A stretch of DNA of 64,000 nt from Nissolia schottii. Its lineage: Eukaryota > Streptophyta > Magnoliopsida > Fabales > Fabaceae. How positions within the stretch are numbered: the first letter of the stretch is position 1; each line of letters starts with the position of its first letter. The position numbers and the translations under genes were made by a program. The stretch spans positions 172,009 through 236,008 of the forward strand of contig QANU01103674.1 in the NCBI GenBank assembly GCA_003254905.1. Direction: 5' to 3'. The notes below the pieces were generated by a model, which made no database searches, was not told where the DNA came from, and was given only the letters and a program-made list of their open reading frames with translations. Shown here one piece after another: positions 36,101-51,599 of this stretch.

Positions 36101-38208
36101 AAATAAAAATGGATGAAAAGTCAATTTACAAATTAGTTTACTGATCCGTTTTTAATTAAAACTCTTTGAAATTTGAATATGTTTCCTTGGGGAATGCTTG
36201 ATGAGTAAATTATTCAACAGAGATTGTGTCTTGTAATATGAATGCTATTCTTGAGAAGTTTTTACATATCATTTGAAAATCTCTGTTGTGAAATTGACTT
36301 GTACTTATAATTTACTATTCCTTGTGAGATGCTAATGCCATTCATACAGTGCAGAACAAAAGTAAAATGGTTTGGTGTGGTATTAAAAGTGATACATTGA
36401 CCTGTGTCTTCCAAAGACGTTTCTACATTTGGCCAGCATGCTGCATGTTTGCATTTTTTTTTCCATGAATTGTTGACACTCTTCTCATTTTTACTTTTGA
36501 AAAAATTGATTGTTTTCTTATCAATTCCTTATATTATTTCACCATCTTCATTTTGTATGCTGTTTTTTTACATGATGTGAAACTTGTACTTTTTCTTTGC
36601 TTGAGATTAATATTATAATCCCTTTTTCAATATTAGGTTTCAGTATGCCCAAACTGTGGAGGGGATGGTGAAGTCATATCTGAATATTGCCGTAAATGCA
36701 GTGGTGAAGGACGTGTACGGTTTAAGAAAAATATCAAAGTTAAAATTCCTCCTGGTGTTAGCTCAGGCAGTATTCTAAGAGTTGCTGGGGAGGGTGATGC
36801 TGGACCCAGAGGGTATGATGAATTTTATGAGTCTTTGGGCAAATATAGGATATAAACTATATTAAAATTGTGTGTACTGCTTTTGTTTTATGTGCAACAT
36901 GATATTTCTTGTTTCTGTCGGTCAGTAAGGAGAATTACATATCCATCCTTCTTGGACTATAAAACAAATATAGGCAACACATAAACATTCTTACACTAGC
37001 ATTTTAATCCTTCAACTTCTTATAAAGGAGACTTCCTCGAAAGCCATGAGAAATCCCGTCCCATAGCAGGTCCAGGGACAAATGTCCCATCAAAATTGCA
37101 ACGTTCAGATCCAACAGAAGACACTAAAGGGTAGCATACAAAGAGCACTGCCTAAAAAGCCTACTCTTAAACATAAATATATCCAATGGGAAATGTTGAA
37201 ATAAATGTGCAGAGAGCTATGAAATATGATTTTGTTGTTTATGAATTATTGCTGACTTTTCTCGTAGTTGTGTTCTTGAAGTGAGATTTTTTCTTTGGAA
37301 TTATGGGGAAAAGGAGTTAGACACAAATATTTATTAGTCTTGAAAATTTTAAAAAGAATGTCAGACATTGTGATAAGAAAGTTTTCGTAGGGTTTCTGTT
37401 ATATGCTAGGAAATCAAAATGGTCTTTTCATGCTCTTCGCCAACATAGGGCATAAAAAATGTTTCTCTTTGTCAAAATGGACTGTATGATTGCTTGATCA
37501 CGTGATTTGGAAGCCAGTATTGATCTTCTAGTTGTAGCAGGGGCCCTCCTGGAGATCTTTATGTATATCTTGATGTGGTAGAGATACCAGGGATTCAAAG
37601 GGATGACATTAATCTCCGCTCAACAATATCAATCAGTTATCTAGATGCCATACTAGGGGCTGTCGTCAAGGTAAAGTACTTTAGTCAGTATTTTTGCTTC
37701 TTGCCTGAGTATTTTTTGAATCTTTTTTATAGGCTGAATTGCAGTCTTGATCTTGTTAATTTCATTGAAGACCAAAAGTGCATTGGACTGAACTTTTGGA
37801 ACCTAAACAGGTAAAGACAGTTGAAGGCATTTCTGAACTACAAATACCTGCTGGTACACAACCTGGAGATGTCCTTGTTCTTGCAAGGAAAGGTGTACCC
37901 AAATTAAACAAACCATCAATACGTGGTGATCACTTATTTACGGTTAAAGTTACAATACCAAAACGTATTAGGTACTGAGACATTGATGATTTTGATTTTG
38001 CTTGTCTCTGTCACTCCCTTGTCCTATGCATTGTTTATTGTCCATATCTATATCAACAATTTGATATGAATTACCTTTGCTATGCATCTTCAGTTCAAAG
38101 GAGCGTGAGTTGCTTGAAGAGCTTGCTTCTCTAGGTGACACAAGTGGCCGTTCAAAATCACGTCCTAGAACTCACTCTTCCAGTAGGTGGCTTCTTCATT
38201 ATTTGCAT

Positions 38209-38253
<45 letters not shown>

Positions 38254-38915
38254 CTTTCCTATTCAAAAAACTAATGAAACAATTAATTTGACATTTTGAA
38301 TCTGTCATATGACATATGGCATTTGGTTGGGTCTTTTCCACACATTTGCAAGCTTCAATAGAGTAATCTCACAATGCAGAGAGTATACTCTAGATATTTG
38401 AGTAGTGAATTATGTTGTTTACCTTCTGCAGCAGTAACTAGGGAAGGTCCTGCAGCAACTCAAAGGGCTGAAAGTCCAACAGCAACAGTCACAGAAAATA
38501 CTGAACAATCAGAAGATAAAAATGATTTATGGAATAAATTGAAGGACTTTGCTGGGTAATTATCTTATCTCATTTTGTTTTCTTTATAGTTGTTTTTATC
38601 AACATGTAGAGAGTACCTTCCGTTTTTAATAAATGGAAAAATTTAAATTCCGACTTTATTCGTGATTAATGTAGTGAATACCTTTTTAAATTCCGACTTT
38701 TCTTTATGATAGGATGCTAAGTTGCAATTTTGTGTCACTAAATTTACTAGTTTACTTATGCTGTATAGATGAAAGCTGATTCGTTACGTCAAATATTTGG
38801 TCATTGTGCGTCCTGAGTTGACTATAACTTTGTACCATTTGCTGTTTTTGGTGCTACCTAAACTTGCAGGTCTGTGGCAAATGGAGCTCTAAAGTGGCTT
38901 AAAGATAATCTCTAA
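33138..38915 (+). CDS. Plastid DnaJ/Hsp40 co-chaperone, type I with zinc-finger domain
   Basis: Eleven exons: 33138-33440, 33623-33691, 34464-34556, 34805-34926, 35655-35850, 36637-36812, 37541-37670, 37811-37971, 38094-38182, 38432-38555 and 38870-38915. The sum is 1509 nt, or 502 residues, close to Arabidopsis At1g80030 (about 500). The first 70 residues are Ser/Ala-rich with few acids, as in a chloroplast transit peptide. The J-domain follows (DYYATLGV, then HPD in YHPDVN across the exon 1-2 junction). Next come the G/F-like linker, four zinc-binding repeats ([32 protein letters not shown]) and the substrate-binding carboxyl domain. It should work with plastid Hsp70 in protein folding and iron-sulphur or photosystem protein care. 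Those client roles are known only for the family. Exon 10 begins at a tandem NAGNAG acceptor, and intron 9 holds a 42-base T run. Confidence 0.93.
38210..38251. repeat. Poly-T run of 42 in a DnaJ-gene intron
   Basis: A pure T homopolymer starts 28 bp after the donor of intron 9. It may be longer or shorter in reality, since such runs are often mis-sequenced. Confidence 0.9.
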
Positions 38916-40113
38916 GATCATGGGATTATTAGGTGGTCCCGATTCTCGAGGATGTAGTTTGTCTAATTGGGTCTAGTGTTTGAATGATTCCAATAACAGC
39001 TGGAATGGAAGGGACTATGCAGAGATTTTTTTTCAAATGCTTTAACTGAAAATTGTTAGCTGCGCAACAAAACAAACAAAAGGGAATTGATGCATATTCT
39101 TTAATTTGTTTTACTTGTAAATTTTGGCACGAAACGATTTATACAGAAAAGCTTCACGGATATTGAAGTTGTCTCCACGAGGAGTTTGTACTAGAGAACG
39201 CCAGAGTTTTAATGATAGGGAACAAGCTCTTTTTGAGTGAATCACACTACTTGTTACAAAGTGATGCTTAATTTTAGGTGCATTTATAGCTTCATAAAAA
39301 CCTGTTTCCAAATGCAACTCTACATATTTAGTTCTCTACACTTTACAAAGCTGCTTACCTTTGTTTTATTTTTCTGATTCAAAATTACCAAGTGCACTTA
39401 GTACCCTTTGGATTTGAAACTCGGTCTTATTCAAGCGTTGATATAACGTAGCCACTAGATGCTTATGATGCATTATGTATAGTTTGACCACAGAGCTTAG
39501 TTTGTCGACTCAGCGGCATCTGGTGATTTGCATCCCTTCATCCAAACACAATTTTGGAAATAATGTTGCGTAAACTCTGTTAATGAAAAGTAGTGTCATT
39601 GAAAAGCAGAGAAGTTAGATATTACTCCTAATGTGACAACAAGTGCTAATATGATTCCCTCGAAACATCCCTTGTGAACTGATTCATGTCTACTTGCCTA
39701 TGCTATGTAGGCTGTCTGTCCAATGTACTAGAGAAACAAGATGTAATAAAGTGAATTTGTAATAGATTGAATTACGGGAATAATAGAATAATTGTGTATT
39801 TTTATGTATTTTTCTGCATATGAACTACAAATTGAAGGAAAGGGAGAGGAATAGAGTTTCTTTTAAGGAAGAAGAAGAACTAAGAGAGAAGAATATCCTA
39901 GAGAGAGGTAGGATGAGTCAAATGACAATTTTTTCATATCCATCTAATTTCCTTCTTTTCCCTATTTATAATAAGTTTGGGCTCTCTAACTAGACTAATT
40001 CTTAATTTGGCCATTTATTTACTTAAGTCCGTTACACACTCCACACTTCAGTGTAACAAAACAACCAAGGGTATATTAATTAAACTCCTATGATTTCATT
40101 CACAATCTGCCTA
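38916..40113. other. Intergenic region, possibly with an old repeat
   Basis: Holds the 3' ends of two convergent genes. From about 39730 to 40060 the purine-rich then pyrimidine-rich texture (GGAAAGGGAGAGGAATAG, later ACACTCCACACTTCAGTG) looks like the end of an LTR-type repeat, but no partner copy is in the window. No gene is visible. Confidence 0.4.
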
Positions 40114-40621
40114 TTACGGCTTTGGGCGACTTTCCTTGATCAGAAGAGAAACAGCAACAAGCACAGGAGTTGTGATGATGATAAGAGCCACCGCAAGGTT
40201 GGGTGTGGTTATCTCAGGGAATACAGCGCTGCCATACTTGATTACACCCGCACCCGCAAATGAACCCACCGCTAGTTTTCCCACATACCATAAATCCTCC
40301 TCCTATTCTCAATAAAACACATACATACATATCGTATAAGCTTCATATTTAACGACATTTTCACAAATAAATTAAAAAAAAAAAAAGAGTGCTGACTTTT
40401 ACTTGAGAAGAGTTGTTGTCGGGGTTTTGATCCCCTGTTTGGGGATCCAGAGCTCGAGGAACAACACAAGCAGTCCTTGCAGCAGTGAAGCAAACTGGCA
40501 TTGGGTTTTGGAGGAACAAGGGCGTGTTTGGAGTGCTAAACTTTCGCTGATACTGGTTAATCCCTGATTGACACGTCAACAACCTCCAACCACCAACTAT
40601 CTCAGAAGCTGAAACTGCCAT
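40114..40621 (-). CDS. Small plastid-like membrane protein of unknown function
   Basis: Two exons on the minus strand, 40621-40403 and 40302-40114, sum to 408 nt, or 135 residues. The GT-AG intron keeps the frame and removes a T-rich stretch. The first 55 residues are Ser/Thr/Arg/Gln-rich with a VPRALD segment that could be a transit-peptide cleavage region. The second exon has two hydrophobic segments, KLAVGSFAGAGVIKYG and NLAVALIIITTPVLVAVSLL, and ends in KESRPKP. A thylakoid or envelope membrane protein is likely but not proven. It may be the relative of Arabidopsis At3g15900, a small plastid protein without known function. This comes from memory of gene order, not alignment. It is divergent from SRP54, with 423 bp between start codons. 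Confidence 0.78.
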
Positions 40622-40748
40622 ATCTCTGTCTCAAGGCTTCAACTTTCAACCACAAACAGCAAGAGAACATCATCAAACGATTAAATGACAGATATAATTA
40701 CGAAAATGGGCACGAGTTATTTTTTACAGGCCTCAGGCTTTTTTATTT

Positions 40749-40956
40749 GGCCCATTAAGAAAACAACGACCCAATAAAAGGCCCATATTTGGGTCCATTA
40801 CCAACACGGGGTTACGACGTGTATTCCCAAAACGCCCCGCTTCTTTCACCGGCGGGGGGACTTGCAGGAGAAATCTGAAGAAGCTGAAGCTTCATTCACC
40901 TTCACCTCCCATTTTCTATTCCAACCACCCACCCTTCCTTGCTTCCCAAACCCTAA
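40749..40956. promoter_or_regulatory. Bidirectional promoter motifs: two GGCCCAT elements and a telobox
   Basis: Between the divergent small-protein gene and SRP54 lie GGCCCAT at 40749-40755 and 40780-40786, and AAACCCTAA at 40948-40956, about 90 bp before the SRP54 ATG. The site II plus telobox pair is a known signature of growth-linked housekeeping genes. Confidence 0.6.
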
Positions 40957-41044
40957 TTCTTCATTTCAATTTCCGAGTCCTGATAGATAGGTCGATCGAT
41001 CCTCAGAAAAGCGTTGGAACGATTTTGATTCCGAAGGAGCGAAT

Positions 41045-44244
<3,200 letters not shown>

Positions 44245-44767
44245 TTAGATAGAGCTCAGCAGGCCTTTTGAGCTGCGGATTCTTTCTTTCTGACCACGAC
44301 TACAGTCGGATGCACGGGTTATGCAGTTATGTGTAGGTGTAATACGCTAATTTGCAAAAGCCCGAATGGGTATAACAGTTCCTTTTGTAAAATTAATTTT
44401 TTTCCCCCTTTTGTGTATATTGATTAAGCTCTCAGAGCAGTAAAAAAAAAAAGAGAAAAAGTTCCTATTATGAATCCAGGAATCGAGTAACATCGTTATC
44501 GTTGTATTGCTTTATCTTGATTGGAGGAAGCAAGGTTTGAATTCTGCTACTCGGTTGGAGTTGATCACAATGGATTAATATGTGCTTCTAGATCTTAATT
44601 ACGAAAAATTGGCCCAATAATCCGAATCCCGATTATTGAATTTGTGATTAAGGCGTTACTGTTCGTTTCTACTCTATTATTTAATGTGCATACAGATGCA
44701 AAATTACAAGAGACAGTACTAACATAAGTAACTAAATAACACGGTGTACATGCTTTATTAGAACACG
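44245..44767. other. Convergent 3' region of SRP54 and the PX gene
   Basis: Holds two 3' untranslated regions. No separate gene was seen. Confidence 0.55.
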
Positions 44768-47700
44768 TCATCTTTCGAAGAACTTGCTTAGAACAGTTTT
44801 TTGCAAATGGACCTCCTCATCCTCGTCCTCCTCAAGTTTGATATTGGCGTTTAGAGCACAACGAATAACAGAATTGATTTGCTTCCTTAAACTGGCATTG
44901 TCTACGAACATATCTGCCAGCATCCTCCTCAACTCATCATAAGTTGTCCCTGTATCATCACCTGTATTTGTATTGCGTGTCCCTACCGCAGCAACAGTAG
45001 CATTTTCTACATCCTGTGCTAAGAGCTGTGCCTGTTCCCATTTTTCACAAGCATGCAACCGAAACAGTGAGTATAGACGAAAGCAAATAGAAAACTTGTC
45101 AAACCATGAGCACTTTAAGAAGCATAATATCTGAGAGCAAGCATAGAGTTCAATTCACTAACACAAAGGCCCCCCCAAAAATAAAATATCTGACGGAAAA
45201 AATTAGCTCAAGGTGCATAGAATACCTCTGCGAGCAAGAGACCAATCCGGTTGTCTGACGTTGCTAACAAGTCCAAGGCGTCAGATGGTGAAGTGTCAAC
45301 AGTTAGTTTATCTTCCTCTTCAACAAGGAAGTTTACACTGCACTCCTGAAGCCTCTTCTGAAGGATTGCACACTCATGCAGCAACTTTAAATTAGCACTA
45401 TGTGATAGCTCCATTCTTTGGTTTTCCTTCTGGAGAACTCTCTAAACAAGATACAATATAAACATAAGATGAAATCAATTGGATTTCTCAACTTATACAG
45501 CACAACAGAAGGTTCAAATAGTTTTTTTCATTATCAAAACACCATGAATAAGAGAAAATGTCAAATTTGAGTGAAAAATATACCAGTAAATAAGATTATA
45601 CAAGGTATAATGTCAAAATAGATTAACTGCATCTGCTCTCCATCCCTTCTTCCAAACACATGGAATCAATCATTTTTTTTTTTCCTTATTTTCGAAAAAT
45701 GTCTGAAATTATTCAGTGGTAAATGCAACGTTCAAGAAAAGAGAGGACCTTACCTCCACATCTAGTTTTTCCTTCATCAATTCGTTGAGCTGCTGCTTCA
45801 GTTCTAACTGAGAACTTCTAAGGGATTTGACCTCCTTTATTAGCAACTTCACATCTGTCTTTGATTTCGTCTCAAACTCATCCTGATGTTTCTGCAAGTG
45901 CTCAAGTTGTTCTCTAGCCGCATCTAGCTCTTGCTGCAATATTTGCTTCTCCTGGATAACGGATGCTTTTGTTGATTCTGCTAGAAGCCTTTCATCCTAA
46001 ATCATTAAAACTTTTCATTAGGTCACCAAAATGGAATCATCAGAGATGTTGATTAAAGTCACTAATCACAACTAAACCTCTTCAAACTTCAATTTCATTT
46101 CCAACTCCAGGCACTTCCTCTGAAGTTCCTCCATATCCCACTGCATTTGTGTAAACCTTTCCTTTTCAGTCAAAACAGCCTGCTGCATGTTTTCTCTGCA
46201 GTTAAGTCGAGTTGTTTCAAGTTCAACTTCCAAATCTTTGACCTACAAGTAAAATGAAATATTCAACAGATGAATATAACGAAGTCCAAGAAGATACCAT
46301 CACTTTTCATTTTTCCATCATTGAGACTCGCAATCATTTTATTAAAAATTGAAACTAGTCAATGAATATATTTTTACCAATGCACATCCACCAGTCTTGC
46401 ATAATGACACTAAAAACATTAGAAGGGTCTATACTGAAAATCAAGTGTGCCGAAGAGAAAATTAACCACTCCAAAGAATTTGATGGATATGATGCTAAAA
46501 ATCAATTTATCCTAACTACATTTATACCAAGCTCAGTTTTGATTAAACTTGGGTAAAATTTAACTGCTTATTCTTCAAAAAAAAAATTATTATAAGTTGT
46601 TTTGAGTGAAAAATAAATTAATCTAGACACACAAAGAAATGAATTAAACAAGTGACAAACAAAAATCTCCATTTCAAAATTCATATATTAGAGACCTTTG
46701 TTATGAGATATTGTCTTGCAGCCATTTCTTGATTCAATCTTGCTAGAAGACTTTCAACATCTGTTTTTGCTGTGGCCACTCTTTGCTTCTGAGTAGTAAG
46801 AATTCTGTTCAACTTCTGTCGCTCATCTGATGGTAAGGTCACCAATAAGTCCAAGTTTCTGGAGGGTTCACAACTACCAGGAAGGTCATGTGAAGCATCC
46901 GGAAGCAATGTGGAGACAGATGGATTTGATGTTTCACTATTCAGTAAAGAACTAAAATCACTACCAATGCTCTCTGTTGACAGTCTCTTGACATGAACAT
47001 TCAACTTAGAATGTTGTATTCCAGGTTTAAACTTCGTTCCATCCAGGCAAAGAGCTTTAGCATCAGCAATATTCTCAGTAACTTTGTCTGTACGATTATC
47101 CTCCTCATAAATTAAATCTTTGGTGGATGTGGCATGATCAAGAGTTTGAGTTGAATTAATCAAGGTGTGTTCTGATCTTGAATTCTCCGTGCTACAATCA
47201 TTACACTTATCTTTTCCATGCCTCGGAGTTCCCAGCTCAGAAACCTCGTATGTGGTATCATTACCAGAATCAGATGCAACAGATGAACTATTAGCATGCA
47301 AAGAACCATGTGTAGCACCACTAGCAGATGTTTCATCTGATATATGTTGGTTCACATCATGGAATGCTGAAAAACATCAAGAACAGAATGACATTAATTT
47401 GCTGTTGAACATTGTGATGAGCTATATTTTTACTCTTTCAAGGAATCACTTCAAAATCAGACATGAAATGATTAGGAGAACATACCTGATCTAGCAGCAG
47501 CTTCTAGTTCAAGAAACATTGCTGCTGGGACACTTCTTGATACATCAATGTCTGATAACAGTTTTTCCATCCAATCTGCTAATAAACACCTTCGCTGAAA
47601 GTAATCAGTTTATCAGTATCTAAGTGCATAGAAGAATTGTTTCAGTAATAAATACTGTCAAGCAACAAAACATGGATGAATTATCTACCTCTTCCAAAAG

Positions 47701-48727
47701 TGTGTGGCCTTTAATTCTCAACATCTTTTTTGATGGAGCTGGAGGCAAATTTTTCATGGGAAATTCTTTTTTCAGCTGGAAAAAAGGAAACAAAAATAAG
47801 TCGCTCAACATAACTTCAGTATTTAAACTTACTGAAAAGCAATTACCAATACAACAGCTCATTCGTAAGCAAAACAATGGATTGGAAATTTGGAGCTAAG
47901 GAAGCTTGATCCACAGCACAGAAAAACACACTCACATCAGAAAACAACTTCAAAAAATCACTAAATCTGCGCAATATCACTCGCGTAGTAGTGATTCCTT
48001 CCGGCGATTGCATACCAACTAGAACCCTGTAAAACTATAACATAAAATAATTGAACATTAATTAAAAAGAACACGATTGCAACTTGCAATACTATTGGAA
48101 AGAGCAAAACTAACTAAACAAAACAAGAGCTAATTATAAATGATTGTCCATTGCTGGCAAAATAAGCTGCAGTTACAACTTGTTACATTTCATTAACCAA
48201 AAATAATTTATAAAAAGTACAACTTGAAGAATTAAAACAGAAAAATTACAGACTGAGAAGAAAAAAAATGATCATACCATAACAGGATCAGAACCCATGG
48301 ATTGAGGAACAGCAACCCAGGAAGGAACGGTGACACAGAAGCTCCAACCCGTGTGAGGATCATGTGGCCAAACAGAGTTGCGTCCATCCTGAATTTAATT
48401 TCGAAACAGCCGAATGTAGCTTCGATGAATCAGAAGTGTACCAGAAAGGTGAAGTTTTTAGCAGCAATTAGAGGAATAGGAGAGAGGAGAGAGTACCCAT
48501 TTGCGAGGAGGAGGGCTCCAATCCATGCCGAGAGGAAGAGGGGAGGTTCCGTCGTGGCGATGCTTAGGGGGGCTTCGGCTTCGAGGGGGCGAAACGGTGT
48601 GGTTTAGGGGAAGGAATTCCTCGTTTAGGAAAGCGCGGCGATAAGCGTAGGGGTTGATGACGGGATCATAGTAAGGGTAATTGAAATTGAGGTCGAGTAC
48701 GGAGAAATCGTGTGCGTACGGATGCAT
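44768..48727 (-). CDS. EREX: PX-domain endosomal protein, EREX-like
   Basis: Ten exons on the minus strand: 48727-48497, 48388-48278, 48034-47936, 47775-47689, 47594-47486, 47366-46696, 46242-46078, 45996-45754, 45441-45226 and 45031-44768. The sum is 2196 nt, or 731 residues. A PX domain (about residues 95-205) contains the RRFSDF phosphoinositide-binding motif, the proline loop LPPAPSKK and the [13 protein letters not shown] helix, as expected for PI3P binding. A low-complexity Ser/Thr/Asp-rich linker fills exon 6. Long coiled coils follow in exons 7-9 (for example [14 protein letters not shown] and [15 protein letters not shown]), then an acidic tail. This matches Arabidopsis EREX (At3g15920), an effector of canonical RAB5 GTPases on endosomes that supports transport to storage vacuoles. 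EREL1/2 are the other candidates. Position beside the kinase and small-protein relatives favours EREX. Confidence 0.9.
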
Positions 48728-49143
48728 CGCTCTCTTTGTGCTTTCTGTCTCTGTGTCTGTGTTTCGAGCAACTTCAACTTCTTCAGCTGCTGCATCATCA
48801 GCATTCAGCAGAATCTATACGCTATTCGATACACCCTGTTCTTGTTCATTATTTTATCATTAATTTCCAAGCTGGTTTTCCACGTGTATGCATAGTTATA
48901 TAAGATAAATTTTATTCTCGTTATATACCCCTTTATTTTTCTTTTGGTCTAAACTATCATTACATTAAGTATAGTTAGTAAGAAATGAGTTTGTATCTCA
49001 AAAAGACGTGAATTTGATTTTCGTTGCTTATATGAGGAATCATAAAGGATTGTCCTAATTCTGATGAGATGATCGGTGTCAAAGTCATCTAAACTTTTCT
49101 CTTGACAAAAAAAAAAAAGATCTAACTAATCTAACTTGTTGAT
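48728..49143. other. Upstream region of the EREX-like gene
   Basis: Contains the 5' leader and promoter of the minus-strand gene. No recognisable motif and no other gene. Confidence 0.5.
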
Positions 49144-49467
49144 GTGATGGCTCTCTTTATTTTACTAGAGATTGATAACTACAAGTCGAATCTTGTGGAT
49201 GTTATAGACATTGGTATTTTATTGAGGTCGATACAATGTGTTTGGTCACAAGAGAGTATACCTAAACTCAATGTTGATGATACCTCTCATGACAATCCAA
49301 GTCTAGCTTGTTTTGGGAGCTTGCTAAGAGGGGGCGATGACATTTGGATCACAGGTTTCATAGGGTGCATTGATATAATAGGTAATCTCCTAGCTGAGCT
49401 CATGGCTATTAGGTTTGGGCTCTCTCTAGCTAGAAAGCAGGGTTGTAGAAATTTTTGGTGCGAGTGT
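49144..49467 (+). mobile_element. LINE-type RNase H fragment, truncated
   Basis: The frame reads LNVDD, then CFGSLLRGGDDIWITGF and LLAELMAIRFGLSLARKQG. This is the pattern of the plant RNase H domain (RVT_3 type) carried by non-LTR retrotransposons and their host relatives. The middle and end of the domain are recognisable, but the reading stops near 49467, where an LTR-like repeat begins, so about a third of the domain is missing. The usual acidic residue pair near the start reads VDD rather than VDG. It is a non-functional scrap. Confidence 0.7.
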
Positions 49468-49468
49468 T

Positions 49469-49967
49469 GTAACACCCCTGCTAGCTGCCTATTTCCATGG
49501 TAGCAAGCAATGCTCACAGGGTTGTTATCCGTTGTGTCGGATTACCTTTAGCTCTTACCTTTACCTTTGCAAATATCTCTTACGCAAAAATATGGACCAA
49601 TTTAAAAATCATTCGTGTGCTTTATCAATTATAAACTAGGAGCCGTGCGTGATTAAGATAACATATAACAACCGTCGCTAATAGCCAAAGTAAAACATGA
49701 AGAGTAGGTATATATACATAATTCCAACCAAGGTCCATAACATAACTACACATAGTCTTAGTACTAGATATTTACACAAAATGTCTCAAAGTCATAGAAC
49801 CTAATACAAAACATTTAATGCCTTAGCGCGACCGTTGTCGTTTTGCTCTGGCTCGGACCTGCTGTAGCCTTTTGTCGCCTACCATGCATCCCTCTCGTCA
49901 ACCCATTCGCTTTGCACACCTGGATCCATAACCGAGTAGAGGTGAGAACTCTTGGTCCTCAGTGGGG
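49469..49967 (+). mobile_element. LTR-like repeat, copy A (fossil fragment)
   Basis: Begins TGTAACACCCCTGCTAGCTG, directly next to the LINE scrap, and shares an ordered series of blocks with copies B and C. These are a CAAAAATATGGACCAATTT block near 49585 and a GGTGAGAAC...CTCAGTGGG block near 49941-49964. It looks like the left part of a gypsy-type long terminal repeat. Old and incomplete. Confidence 0.55.
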
Positions 49968-51589
49968 TTTGAAACACCCTAGCTAACTGTTTACCTGTAC
50001 GTAGTAAACAAGGCTCACTAGATTGTTTTCTACCTGATCAGAATACCTTAGTCCATTGTTATCTTTCGAAAATAGTTGCTTAAGAAAATAAGGACCCATT
50101 TTGAACTTTTCATTTGCATTGAATAATTACTAACATAGAGCCCTGTGTTGGGAAGAACAAATATAACAAAGCGTATAACTGTATAGTAATAAAGCATCCA
50201 ATATACATTCATTTGGTCCATCATAACAGTCACATAGTTGTATATACANCATTTTGACAAGCTTAGATAATTTATTTAAAAACAATTTAACAATTGATAA
50301 GCCTATTAGGTTAAACCCCCAATTTGAGAAATTTTGGGGTTCCTAAAATTTGGATAAAATCAAACTTTGGCTTAGATATGCTAGGTTAACATTGTACATA
50401 AGACTTAATAATAAAGACTCCGATTAAGGTGGAGACCCTAACGAGGGGTAGTTTCTGGCTAAGGTAAGATTTGGTACTTAAGTTGTCTGTTTGTGACACA
50501 CCTTTCTTACCTGAGAATCTTGTCCTAAGTATGAGACCTTAGTCCTAAAGTCGGACTAATAAACAAAGACTAGTTAAATATGATACACTTGTCATAATCA
50601 GTAGTCTTAGGCCTTAACAACTTGATAATCAGAAGACAGTCCCCATAAAAGACTTCACAAATAGTAGATACCAGAACAGATAACCTAAAATAGTACGAGG
50701 TCTTACGAACTCGTAAACCAGACCCACCAGTTATAGCACACGTGCCACTACCAGTTTATGAGCTCCAGGCTCCTCAATTATGGCATGTGTCCCCTACTAG
50801 ACCCTCGAGCACCAGGCTCCTCAGATCATGGTATGCGTACCCTCACAAGTATCAGGGTTGCGTGCACACTGAAACCACCCAAAATTATTCCTGGTAAAGT
50901 AAGGTTGAGTTACAGCTCCCTTGAATCATGCTCCTTCGCCAGGGATGTGGACATACGTACAATTTTCAGTTATCAGTTCAGTTTATCCAGCAGTTTAATC
51001 AGTTTATTTCACTATCCTCAGTTTGTTCAGTATACGTGCAGTTCATTAAATCATTCAATGTATGTAGTTATGTAATGTATTTGTTATTGTACTTATTTCT
51101 TCAATTACATATATGTATGTATGCGTGTGTGTATGCATATGTCGTGACATTGTTTACAATACTTGATATGTGTGTGGTACCGAGGTACCTACCACTAAGT
51201 TGACAACTCACCTCTATCAAACCATTTTTCAGATTTGGCTGAGGGTGGTGAGAATGATCCCCCTATTCTAGTGAGCGAGGATTCCAGATATCAGTAGTAA
51301 GCTCTGCTTCGCAGTGGGGACTACCGAGTAGTTACAATCATGCTCCAGACACCTAGGGCATGATCCATGATGATTTCATAGACTTTATTTTCAGACATGA
51401 TTATTTGTAAAATCATTCATATTTAGAACAGTTATGTAAACAGTTTTTCAGTTATCAATTAATGAATCAAATAGTATTTATTTATTTATCTACTAGTGCA
51501 TTTATTTTACATGTTTAGTAAGCCACATTAGCACTTTTGTAGGGCAGTAGCCCTATGTGCAGTCACGTCCTAAGTTGGGGCGTGACACT
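49968..51589 (+). mobile_element. LTR-like repeat, copy B (probably near-complete solo LTR, fossil)
   Basis: Starts TGAAACACCCTAGCTAAC, parallel to copy A, and ends in GGGGCGTGACA at 51589. This end resembles the terminus GGGTCGTGACA of the gypsy element at 55229 read on its own strand. At about 1.6 kb it has the length and ends of a long terminal repeat. A primer-binding site does not follow it, so a solo LTR or a truncated element is likely. It includes an unresolved base at 50249. Age cannot be measured without a partner. Confidence 0.5.
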
Positions 51590-51599
51590 AGAATAATGG

